Assembly: GCA_905331475.1 (NCBI GenBank)
Contig: CAJNYU010002165.1
Coordinates: forward strand, 1-64,000
DNA: 64,000 nt
Reading direction: 5' to 3'
Source: Rotaria socialis
Lineage: Eukaryota; Rotifera; Eurotatoria; Philodinida; Philodinidae
Both the position numbers and the translations under genes were made by a program. Below the pieces are notes generated by a model. That model was not told the DNA's origin. It ran no database searches and saw only the letters and a program-made list of their open reading frames with translations. Shown piece by piece: positions 13,901 to 25,586 of this stretch (positions within the stretch are counted from its first letter, which is position 1; each line of letters starts with the position of its first letter).

Positions 13901-16900
13901 TCACTTATTTTATAATTATTTATTAAAATAGACCGAAATTTACCTTTTATAACAGATGATTCTTTATTATCCAATGTGTTTCCACGTAGAGCCTTAAGTG
14001 CTGCTGGCATTTCTGTCATTAATTTTCTGTATTCATCTTCAGTTAATAATTGTAAATGAGGAGATTTTGCCAAAAAACCAAGAAAAATCATTCCAGGTGA
14101 AAACCATCTTGGCCTATTGAAAAGAACAATAATTTCTAGATTTTAATTATAGAAAACTGTACCTAAGAACTTTATATTTCGCTGTGCTGGATTGCTGCGT
14201 TAATGTGTATTTAAATTTTTTGGTAACACATTTACACCATTCACAAAAAAATTCATTCATTAAACTAACGAATTTTTTCAGTATTTTATCATCGTGGATT
14301 GAGATTGGTGGTAAAAGATCATATAAAAGACGAAATAATTCAAAACCTGAATTGTATACATATAACACAAGATCGAGTAATTTCGATTCAATTGTACGTA
14401 ATTCTCTTTCATCAAATTTGACGATTTCAGTAAGAAAGATTTTTATTGAATCTTGATCCCATATCGTATTAAGTATACGAACGAGATGAGTTAATTGATT
14501 ACTAAATTTATCGATATATTCCTATTCAAACGAGCAAAGCAGAGATTTATATATATATATATATCGATTGTTAAAAAGGAAGCAAACATATACGTACAGG
14601 TAATTGATCGAATGTTACACGTATGTCTTCATCTCGAGCTAATTTTTTAATCAATTGAATATTATTATTTGCTTCAGTATGAAATTGAAATAAATCAACT
14701 GCTTGTTGCCAATGATCAGATCTTGTAACAACCAAATGAAGACATGGTAGTTCAGTTGAATTTAATGCTAATTGTGTACTGTCACTTGCTCGAATAAGTA
14801 CAATGTCACCAGTCCAATATGTATTGTGAGAATGAGAAGCTTTCTTTGGTATAAATATCATATATGAGGGTTTACTATCTTTATTTGCTTTGGTTAATTC
14901 ATCTGCTGGTGATTGCTGACTACAAATAAGACTTAATAATTTTTCAACTTGACTTTTATCTGTTGTTAACCATGGTGGAACAAATAAATAAAAGCTATCA
15001 AAATCATCTGAACTCTACATTCAGAAAAAAATAAAATAGAACATCTGCTTTCATGTAAAAACCCAGAAACAGCTATTTACTTACAGATTTATCGATATGA
15101 CGTTTGACTTGAGCATAGTTATGATGCCGAAGTCCATACCAGAGGTCATGAAAATTATGACATTTAAATTCTGCTGCAATTGAAAAATCCTATAGAAGAT
15201 AAAAACGAAAGAAGATTACGAAATCATATTTTATTCTTTAATTAACTTACATCAATAAGAGTTTTACCCAATGAACAAATGCGTATTGTTCGTTGTTTGA
15301 TTGTATCAAAACTTCGACGAAATTCACGCGTACTATTGATAATTTCACATCTATAAATCAACAAAAGATGAATTTTATTGTATTAAATTGCTTGAAGTAT
15401 TCACGGATTACTTTTTTTGTTCAGAAAACGATGCTCCTGGCTCGGCAATTGAAAACTCTGCTTGAGCAAAGTCAGGTGGAACACTGGCTGATGAGTGAAA
15501 ATAAGGTGGTTTTACGGTGTCAGATATGACGCTATAAAAATCAAAACAAATATATAATAAAAAAATCAACAGAATACTTTTTTGGTTTCTTTTATAAAAG
15601 ACTTTTAATTCTGAACTTTCAATTTTCTTATCTTTTTCGTGGAATATTTCTGCTAACACAAAAAAATTCTTACAGATGAAAGCTACTCGTTGTAGATTAT
15701 CTATGTGAATGTTTAGTTTTTTTCTTTTCACTTACTCAGCTGAATAAAGTCCATCCATGGTATTTGATGCATTGCCTGTATCAGCTGCAAATACTTGATA
15801 GTATGTTTCTGTTGTTTCATATAATTCTTCTTTCAATCGTGCTAATATGCCTCTCACAAGATCACTAAAAAAATGTAGAAAATCTTGATTAAAACAAAAT
15901 CCTAAAATAAATTCTATCAGCAAACTTGAATTGAAATCCCAATGCATGAATTAAATCTCGATTGCCCAATGTTAATGTAAGATCTCGAGCAAAGTAATAT
16001 TCTTTTATTAATTCTGATGTTTCTTCGTCGACATAGTAATAATATTCTCTATCAGTTTCATTCATCGCAATTTGTGGATTGTCATTTAGAATATCATACG
16101 TTCGATTAATTGAAACTGTACTTAAAAATTGTTTATAATGCTAATAAATAAAGAAATAGAATTCATGTATGAAAAAAGAAACGACAAGTAAAATGTTAAC
16201 ACAACCTTAGAGCGAATTAAAAACTCTCAGATGTAGCGCAGCGACTCACTACTCATTACAAAATGGTTATTTCATATGATCTACATATTGAGGCTAAGTT
16301 AACAAATCCGAAATGCATTAAACGACATCATACGTTATGCACCAGAAGAGCAAGACGCTCCCATTTTTAATATATCCGTATCTGAATATTGCTGTTTAGA
16401 TTATCTTTTTTGGAAAGAAAAAAAGAACCATACGAACCATATAAAGATTAACTATTTTTTCGTCGAATTCTGTTAATTCGTAAGCAATTTTTCGATGAGA
16501 AATAAATTGTTCCATCATACGAACACTATACAAGCGGGTTGCTAAGGCATCTCTATAGAAATTAAATAAAGTATTAACAGCTTCATAATTGTTTTCAATG
16601 ATACTAACCTTAAAACAAGTTTCGCTTCGCGAACAAGCTAAAAATGGAAAACCGAAAAGATTAAAAGAAAAGTAGATTCAATTTTTATGTTCCTACTTGT
16701 TGTCGGCAAAGTGGATCTATTTCAATAATATCATTATTCATATACGGTTTAATATACAAGCTTAAACATTCATTCATAACATCGAGTAGCACATTAACAA
16801 CAAAAAAATATAAAGGCAATAATGAAGGTAAACCTAATTGTTCATGTAATTCAAGCCAATTGTGTTTTAATAAATCATCTGTATGTGAACAGATAATTTT

Positions 16901-19652
16901 GATTGTTGAACATGATTTTAAGACATGATGTAACCATTTTTCAATAGTCAATTCACCTATATTTGTATTTGTTGTATTGTCATCTTTAACAGGATTGTCG
17001 GTATCAACTAGTTTATCATCAATATCATCGTTATTTACATTGGCTTTAGAATCTATTTGATTTTTATCGGGTAACTGAAAATCATTTAGAGATAAACCGG
17101 CCAGAATTTGTTCGATTTTTATTTCACTTCGATCTGTTGTTTGTAATAGAGCAAGACGAGTTTTGAATAATACAGGCGCAACACGTTCAATTAATGTTCG
17201 AGCTAAACCATCGTATTTTACTTGATAAGAACGCTTGTCCATATAGTAAACAAAATTACTAAATAATAACTAATCGTTTAACCAAAAACAAATAATTCAA
17301 ACGTATTAATTTTTACCGATAACAGACTGTTCTATCTAATTTGTATGGCGCAGCATTCGTTGTTGGGTGAGATGATTCGTCAGATACTACGGGGAAAACA
17401 TAAAGATTTTTTGTTTTTTTTATTCTCAAAGTTTCAAAATTTACTTTTGAGATTCGAAAATTGATCAAGTGGTTCATCGGGCCAACAAATCTAGACAAAA
17501 TCAATAGAGAAAAAAATATGTTAAATCTAATCATTGGTTCAAGAAAAAGTGTTACATGAAAAAAGTGCATATGCATATAATGGTGCGAAAGAATACGTTA
17601 GTAAAGTCTAGTTTTACTCCATTGAGTATAATCTTATTTTGTTTGAATAAGCTTCATCTTAAGGAAAAAAATAAATCGATTGGATTAGCTGAAATGAATG
17701 AGTCCAACTTCTTTATTACATAGAAAACTAATATTCCCTTCCTACGAAAAAAAAACAGCTTTCTCAAGAAATGAAATAACTTACTTTTGGTATAATATCA
17801 GTATCATCTGTTTCTTCAATTTTTTCAATAACACTTTTCTGTGATACATTTTCAATTTCACTTTCTTCTGTTGCTTTTGCATGATCATTGCCATCATTAT
17901 CTTCATCACTACTGCTGTCACTTGTATAATCATCACTTTCTTCTGCTCGTTTTGCCTTACGTTCACGATCTGTTGCAAGTGAACGAAAATGTAATTTTGG
18001 CCAATCTTCACAATCGTTACAACGCAATAAACCACTTAATTTCTTCACAGATATTGTTAATTCATAATATAAATTATACCAAACACAAATAGCATCAAGT
18101 CGACGATGAAATAAATCTAAATGATCATCTGTATGGCCACTATCAACATGTTTTAAACAATAGAGTATATGTTGTTTCTCCGCTACGTCAAATAATTTTT
18201 GTGTTAGATCCTTTTCTGTTTGTTCACAATCACGAATATAATCGTCAGATAATGTACGAAAAAACCGTAGTGGATGATCTTTAAAAGATTTTAAATCATC
18301 TAAGGTTTCATTTGTTTCTATAGGGGTTAATGATACTCCTGAAGTATTTGATAAGTCACTATCGTCTATGTTAATTTTACATTTCGGCACATCATCTTCA
18401 GTTTCACTTGAACAAGTTGATAAACGTACAGGATCATTAGTCGATTTTAATAAATCTCGAATACTCTGAATTAAAAATCTATAATGATGTGATCGATTCA
18501 TTTGATAACTAGTTATTGAATCAATAAAAGATTTTGTTTCAATTCTTGAACATCGTTGTTTCATTGGATTCTGTAATGATAATTCATTTAAACGAGTATA
18601 GAGAAAATCTCGAATAGATGAATTCTGCGATGGATATTGTATACTTGCATGAAATGAGTAATTTAAAAGTAAATTATTAATCATTGTTATATGTTCATTA
18701 AGTATTGCTTTTGTATCGCGAACTAATGGTATTGATTGTTGCTGTAATGGTTGAGATAGATGTGGATGTTCATCTGTTTTAATCGTACTGGCTTTACTAA
18801 ATGAACTTTTACGATCTCGTTGAACAGCAGCCAAACCACTAAGATTACGACGATGTGGAACGAGTCGTCTTCGTTGAGATGAACTACTATTTATTGGAGT
18901 AGTTCGTTGTAAATGAAGTGACGACGTAAGAGATATTGTACCAGGAGCATTACTGCGCGTTATAGCTTTAGTATTTATTAATGCACCAGTAATACTTGAA
19001 TCAGAATGAATGCTACGTACAGAACTATAACTTTGACTGAGAGGATCAATATGTGATATAATTGGTTGTGGGAATATAGTCGGCGTTGGAGAATAAGGAT
19101 TTATGGGTAGTGAATGGGCTTCATTTGAATTTGAATTTAAACTCGAAACAAGTTGTAATGATACTTTAGAAGAATTTAATAGACTTGTTTCCAAATGTTG
19201 TGTGTTGTTGAGAGTATTATTTGAACGAAAATGTGAACGAGCCTAGAAGAAAAGCAAATTTAATTATCAACGACAATTGTTAATAATTCTCGTATCGTTC
19301 ATTATGATCAATTTCAGGACAATGATACAAAGTCTCTGACTAAAAATGTATAGGATTAGTTATTAGATAATAGCAGTTACATTTCATCTATATAATATTT
19401 CAAAAGTAACAAAACCCGACCTATAAAAAAAGTATACGCTTTGAATAGTTCAGGGTAACTTTCCAATTGTACAATATTTACAATGTATGAGATTTTGTTG
19501 ACAAATTTTCAAGATTTTGCGAGCTGATCACATAGAAACCATGCTCGAACTTATTTTCGTTCTCTAAACAATCCAGAAAATCATTTATTCACAGTCCATT
19601 GCATCTTATATAAACATGAATTGAATTGTCTATTAGATTTTTATAACAACAA

Positions 19653-19685
<33 letters not shown>

Positions 19686-21189
19686 TTACCAGTACTGCTG
19701 TTTGTTGTTGTTTTCGACGTCCAAGATTTAATCGAGGATTTATTGTTGATCTTTTTTCGAGTAACCATTTTAATTGTCTCAACGCATCTATTCTTTGATT
19801 AGCAGGTGTCTTTTGTGATTTTCCATTTTTAGTTGATGCATTCATTTTTTTATTAATATAATTAAATTCATCTTCACTTGATGATGCTGGTAAATTTTCT
19901 GTACTTGCTGTTCTTGATGACGTAGCTGAAAATGAACTAGTTTGTTTTTGTTTTAAAGCATTGAAATTTGTTTCATCAGTTGTTTCTTCTTCGATTATAT
20001 CAGCTGTATGCGATGGTTCAGATGCACTTGTTCTTAAATTCGATGACTCAATGGCACTTTGACCAGACAAATCTGATATATATGATATTGGTGGATCTGA
20101 TGAAAGTACGGATGTCGATGACGGTATAGATAAAAATTGAGAACATAATGGAGAATTATTCAGTAATTTTAAATTTTGAGATGATAACTGGGAATCGGTT
20201 GTAGATACAGAATGGAAAATATTATCGGAAAAACTTGATGATTGATTTAATTTCCTGTCACTAGGAAAAATTTTAGTATCAGGTGATAGTGAATGATTAG
20301 TGGGATACTGATTGTTGACTATTCGAGATTTTAAGTATGGTGGTTGACTTGATATTTTTTGTGATTGTGATTTTTGGTATAATAGAAGATTATTTTTATT
20401 TGTATTCCAAGAATTATTTCGCTTTCGATTCGATAATGATTTACGACGAACTTCGAGTGAAGGAGAGCCTTCAGAAGATTTTTTCATTTTTTCAGTGGGT
20501 GATCGAGTGTGAAATTCGATTGGTTCTTCTATGGATGCTTTTTTTTCTACTTTATCAATTTCGGAATCTTCTGATTCTGGTACAGGAAGAAACTGTGATG
20601 AATAATCATCATCTTGATCTACTTGGACAAACTGATTTTCTTCATCATCATCAAATTGATGTTGACTGGAGGTTGCTGGAAACGAAAAACTTCGTTGAAC
20701 ATCGGTTACTACAGATGCGTTTTGCGATAGAGTCGATGAAAGTGTATCTGAACAAGCTGATATTTGTTGTTGCTGTTGTGTATCACATATAGTTGATACA
20801 GTCGATGCACGACGACTATTTGTTATTTGTTCAATTATTGTTGATGGAAGTGATGGTGATCTTTCAATAGATGATACGGCCGATTCTACTGTTGTTGATT
20901 TAACCCAAGCAGCAATCGAATGTTCATCCATATGAGTCGTTAATGATGATTTTTTAATACGTATTTGATCGAATTTCTCTGATAATGATGTATTAACATC
21001 ATTGGATTCTGACTGTGATTTACTAACGCATGCTGATTCAAGTATATTTTCGTGATTATCATCAACACGGTTAAACGATGAGATTGAATTTATTAATGTT
21101 AAAGGATCAATTTGAAGTACTGGTAACGATCCATCTTTATTTTGTTCAGATATAGATGAAATTTTATCAGTATTTAAATTAGAATTCAT
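10923..21189 (-). CDS. MAP3K4: MAP3K4/MEKK4-like mitogen-activated protein kinase kinase kinase
   Basis: I assembled 22 exons with consistent GT..AG phases: 21189-19690, 19242-17785, 17490-17445, 17386-17317, 17258-16697, 16637-16609, 16552-16438, 16140-15926, 15864-15736, 15531-15412, 15350-15251, 15189-15085, 15014-14598, 14521-14163, 14113-13944, 13852-13808, 13405-13346, 13265-12796, 12734-12411, 12345-12261, 11302-11217, 11156-10923. They sum to 6699 nt, about 2232 residues (human MAP3K4 is about 1608). The N-terminal ~500 residues are Ser/Thr-rich and disordered. The middle resembles the MAP3K4 regulatory region. The C-terminal kinase has GQGGAGVAF (P-loop), CMKEI (lysine) and HPNIVRYFG. 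Unusually it has HCD (2076-2078) for HRD and DFN (2099-2101) for DFG, and an acidic ~40-residue insert after the hinge. It should feed p38/JNK signalling. Exon 1 could belong to a separate gene, but its phase fits. The 13852 acceptor has a weak polypyrimidine tract. Confidence 0.85.
11303..12260 (-). other. Unusually long intron (958 bp) inside the kinase domain
   Basis: Most introns of this gene are 50-100 bp. This one separates the DFN-containing exon from the exon with PPEPEYVYQSDIW. It has a TA run near 11396-11411 and a CTTCT-rich tract near 11720-11740. No inverted ends or coding region were recognised in it. Confidence 0.6.
19654..19684. repeat. (ATT)n microsatellite at a splice donor
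   Basis: About ten ATT units lie immediately downstream (in the direction of transcription) of the donor of the first MAP3K4-like intron. Read-through of this intron would add a poly-Asn run before a stop. Confidence 0.85.
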
Positions 21190-21195
21190 CTAAAG
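21190..21195 (-). promoter_or_regulatory. Splice-acceptor-like AG directly before MAP3K4-like ATG
   Basis: The minus strand reads GCTTTAG directly followed by the start codon at 21189. The tract upstream is rich in A and T with a T run. Only 201 bp separate this ATG from the stop codon of the upstream asparaginyl-tRNA synthetase gene. A trans-splice acceptor or a short 5' UTR intron would both explain it. Confidence 0.45.
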
Positions 21196-21390
21196 CAATG
21201 ATGTAGTTTTTTTTTCTTTTTAAGAAATAAAATGAGCACACCCCTAGTTAACAAGATTTCTTCTACTAATATGTTTGCTAAGAATTTTTCACAAAACTTA
21301 ACAGAAAAAAAACAAACAAACAACGTCAAACGAAAATCAAGTTCTTGTTGACAATTGTGATCCTGATTACATTTTGTCTTGTATTTTGTT

Positions 21391-23894
21391 TTATGGTCTA
21401 CATCGGCCAATAAATCGTGGATAGAAGCAAACATCACGAATATGATAACGGTTTGTTATCCATGTCATGAAACGATCAAGACCAAGGCCATAGCCACCAT
21501 GTGGAAATGTTCCATATTTACGCTAGAACATGGAAAATGTTTTATTTGTTATTATTATTGATTAAGACTTACTTGATCCAAATACCAATAGTATGGTTCT
21601 GGTTTAAGACCATTCTTACGAAAACTTTCAGATAAATCTTCGAAATCTGTCATCCTCATACTACCACCAACAATTTCGCCAACATTTGGCATTAGAACAT
21701 CAACCTGAAAAAATATGATAGAATGAAATAAAAATAAAAAATTAGGAAAAAAAAGGTAATTTACCGATTCAGTCAAAAGATTATTCTTAGGGTCTCGTTG
21801 CATATAAAATGATTTAATTTCAGCTGGAAATCGACAAAATAAAATCGGCTCATTGATTTGATCAGTCATTTTTCGTTCCGGCATTTCAGGTATATCCTCG
21901 CCGAACTCATAAAATTTACCAGTTTCTTCATTTTTAATTCCATTAGCTTTTAACCATTCAATGCCATCACTGTAGTTCATTCGTTTAAATGGTTTTTTCG
22001 GGGCTTTAAAATCCTACACGAGAGCAAAACAATTAATAATTTTATAAAAACAAGAAATCATTTTCTGATTCATACTGGATTAACTTCGAACAAGAGATGA
22101 GCTTCAGGATGTTTCAAAACACGATCAACAACATCAACAACAAGATCTTCAATTCGATTGAGTAAATCGTCAAATGATATAAATGAGCATTCAGCTTCAA
22201 CATGCGTATATCTGCATAGAAACATTGATGAATATAAATAAAAAATATGCTTTTAGTTTTAACGTACTCAGCTAAATGACGTCGTGTACGAGATTGTTCA
22301 GCACGATACGATTGAGCAATGCAAAACACATCACCTAATGCTGGACAAGCTGTTTCAAGATAAAGTTGAGATGATTGTGTTAAATAAGCTGGTTCTCCAA
22401 AATAGTTAAGACCAAAAAGTGTAGAACCACCTTCGACTTGTGTTTGAACGACAGTTGGTGGAAATGTCTAATCAAATTCAATTCGAATTATTAAAAGCGT
22501 GTTGAACGATTTTAGTTTTTTTTTTTTGACTTACTTCATAATAACCTCGATCAAAATAATGATCCCGGAAGCATTGGGTAACAATTGAACGAAGGCGTAA
22601 AATTTTCGATGTCTAAATAACAATATCATCATTAAGGAATGCCAAAAAGAAAATTAAAAAAATCTTCACATTTTCTCCTCGAATTAGCATATGTCGGTTG
22701 TCTAGTTGCACATCAGGATGCGAATCCTATTCAAATAAATAAATGATAGATGAAAGAAAAACAAATGAATTCTATAAACAAACTTCGTTGATTAATGTAT
22801 CAGCACCACCTGGCGGTGAATGTCCAACAACTTCAAAATAATCAGCTACTAATTCTTGATTGCCTGGTGCTGTTTGGCCTTCAGGTATAGGTCGGACAAC
22901 ACCATATACACCTACCGTTGCTTCAGTTGCCAAGATAACTGCATCATAGTTTTGACACTATCAAATAGAGAGAAAAATGATTCACTTAATAATAAATTTT
23001 TTGTCGTGCATACCAATTTATCTGCAAAGACGCATTGTAAAAATCCAGTACCATCACGTAAAACAACGAACATTAGGTTTTTTCCTAAATATGAATTTAA
23101 ATTTTATATAAATAAATCTATTCAAATATATATATATATATATAATTTACCTTGTCTTCGAATGCGATGTACCCAACCGAAAACTTTGACACGTTCACCG
23201 TGTTCACTTTTCAATGCTTTAATTTTAAGCTAAAATATTCGCATAAGACTCGTTTCTAATGTTTTCTCTATTTAACATACCACTTTTGCTTTTGGTAATG
23301 ATGTATCTTCAGTGATTGTAATTTCTTTTGCTTTCCTCAAATTTTCTTCTCGTTGTAATTGATCCTTTTCCTATCATAAAAACAAAAATGAAGAGTCTAT
23401 TTCTCTTTTTGCTTCTGATTTACTTCTCGTTCAGCAGTAACTTTTTCCTTGCGCTTTTCATCTTCAAATCGTGTTTTCACTTTTTTTGCTTGAGCTTTTG
23501 ATAATAATTCCCATTTACCCTAATTTATAAATCATAAATAAATAAGCAAATAAATGTAAAATATAAAATTTTACTTTGGTTTCATCTTTCCCATCAACGT
23601 AAACAGTTACATTCTCGCCATGTTGACGAAAAGCCTAATAAAACAAAAAAATTAAAACCAACATCTTAGCTATTTTCCTTCAAATAAATACTTGTAATGG
23701 AGTTTTAAATGGTTTCCCTTCGGACCCATCGCCTTTCTCATCACTACCGCTTTTTTCAGAGGTGTAAGCAATTGATCCTTCTAAAGTATTCGAAAAAAAA
23801 ATCATGCAGATTAATATTTGAATAATTCTAAATAATATTTACGAATCGAACAAGCTTCAAGTTGTTCTGTTGGTGCTTCTGTTGAAGTAGCCAT
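21391..23894 (-). CDS. NARS1: Cytosolic asparagine--tRNA ligase
   Basis: About 15 short exons; the first ones are 23894-23843, 23780-23692, 23634-23575, 23519-23424, 23370-23281, 23229-23151 and 23084-23014, with matching phases. It is a class IIb aminoacyl-tRNA synthetase that charges tRNA-Asn in the cytosol. Near the N-terminus the protein has [14 protein letters not shown] and a Lys/Glu-rich helix, both features of the animal cytosolic enzyme. It continues with the OB-fold ([16 protein letters not shown]), HMLIRGEN, a motif 2 region ([20 protein letters not shown]), [13 protein letters not shown] sequence ahead of the catalytic core, [11 protein letters not shown], and motif 3 ([11 protein letters not shown]), ending in [14 protein letters not shown]. 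The ATG directly follows TTAACAG. It is the first gene of a same-strand trio, 201 bp ahead of the MAP3K4-like gene. Confidence 0.95.
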
Positions 23895-24414
23895 CTGTTA
23901 ATATGAAATAAAAATCAACAATACAAATATAGAATGTCAATTGAAAGATCGAACATATATATATATATATGTCTGTATGGGAACATTGCATCACTCTCCT
24001 GCGTCATTTTAGTAATATTACATTACTGGAAAAAAGTGTAAACAAAAAAGGCTTCAATAGAGTATAGGCCAACGTGGATTTTTCAGACAACTAGACGCGA
24101 CAATTATCGTTATGGGGGCCTCCAAACTAGTGAGCATAAACGCTGATTGGTTCATTACATACATAAATTTCAGTTATGACTCATGATTCATAAATAGTAG
24201 ATACGCATATATAGAGACGAATCAATTTGAATTACCCTATTTTTCGAGGAAAGAAAATGGATAGATTTGATTTCTATATTGCTGAATATCATTATCACTC
24301 TTTCGCTTATAATAATTGAAAAGTACTTCAAAAAAAAAGGACGACAATAGTGACGTTTTTGATCATTCACTTTTGTTGGTAATTTTCTGAGAGTGAAATA
24401 AATTATTGATTAAC
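23895..24414. other. Intergenic region upstream of NARS1
   Basis: Contains a TA run near 23953-23969 and moderately GC-richer sequence around 24070-24130 that could hold the promoter of the leftward gene set. No motif is clear enough to name. The bases just before the NARS1 ATG read TAACAG, an acceptor-like site. Confidence 0.4.
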
Positions 24415-24660
24415 CAGCAATGTACGATGAATCACAAACAATTTGACGTTTAAAGATATGAGTATTCCGACTGAAGTGACTATTCTATCATTTTTTACGT
24501 GAACTCAGCTGTGCTGTAACTTTAATTATTACTAGTGTAGTTATCATTTTGTAAATATGCATACAAATGATATCTGCGAAAAAGATCTATCTTACTATGT
24601 TCAACACTTATCTAGATTGATAAGCTACTATTAAGTATACACTTCAAAAGATCTTGCAAA
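24415..24660 (+). pseudogene. Decayed partial duplicate of the 5' end of the GPAT-like gene
   Basis: This stretch aligns with 25596-25805 in the same orientation. Shared blocks include GAATCACA, ACTGAAGTGA, GTAA(C/T)TTTAA..ACTAG and ATGTTCAAC..TTATCTA. The translated remnant NDICEKDLSYYVQHLSRL parallels NDMIDQDLYQYVQRLST of the neighbour. Stop codons and frameshifts interrupt it. It suggests an old local duplication whose remaining exons are gone. Confidence 0.55.
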
Positions 24661-25586
24661 CAGATATTGCTGTGTAGAACCAATAATTAATATCATCAAT
24701 TGCTTGTTAGAGATTTGATTCTAGCTAAAAATTATTGCAAAACTTATGGGTGAAGTACGATATGTGCAAGAGCTGTAAATTACAATGTATCTTCATTAGT
24801 AGTCTTATGCATGACGTGATACTGGCGTCATAATGTGATATAGTTGATGGTTGAAATAAAAAGCTGGATTTTCAGTTATAGCAATTGTTTCGAAGTGTAA
24901 AGACTTTTTAAGTGAGCACTGACTTTCTGGAGCTGATATTCTTTGCCAATACGTTTGAATCTCTTAGTGAGGATAAATTTTATTTTAATCGACCAAAGAG
25001 GAAGTAACTGGTTTCAATAGTCAAAATCACCTAAATTCATTTGAAATCAACGAAATAAGCTACTTCCCTTTTGGATTTTGTTTAAGGTAATAAAATTATT
25101 AGATGCGCTTTCATCATAGGAAATCGAAACGCATTTGGAATGTTTCCAATAATTTAGAAAAAAAACCGCGATGAACTGCTGTTGACGATTCCAACATTTG
25201 AAAATAATACTTGTTGCGATTTCTTTAAACTTTCTCAAAAAAATTAGATTCACAATTCATGATAAAAAAAAAGTGATGTAAAGCGGTGGATTAAAATCAG
25301 ATAGAATTTGATTTCATATCACAAAATCCTATAGATACAATCTATGGACTAGTGATGCTAAAAACAGAATACACATTTGAATAAATGCTTATGATCTCGG
25401 ATAAAGCCTTTTCTCGCAATTTAACTTAGTTTTAGAGAAATTTTACTCGATTGAAGTAATACGTATTGCTATTCAGAATCAACCGGTCACAGATCAATAC
25501 TTTTTTTCTCTAAGTGACTCAATAGTTTAGTAAAAAAATTATAAATAACCAAATTTTTGATACTTTTGTTTTATAAATTTAAAAAA
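24661..25586. other. Spacer between the two GPAT-like copies
   Basis: AT-rich, no open frame with recognisable content. It may include unrecognisable remains of the shorter copy. Confidence 0.4.

Noticed and set aside
17841-18092. His/Leu-rich plus-strand frame opposite the kinase gene
   Set aside because: It is the antisense shadow of acidic Asp/Glu codons in MAP3K4-like exon 2.
20337-20792. 151-codon plus-strand frame
   Set aside because: Antisense shadow of MAP3K4-like exon 1.
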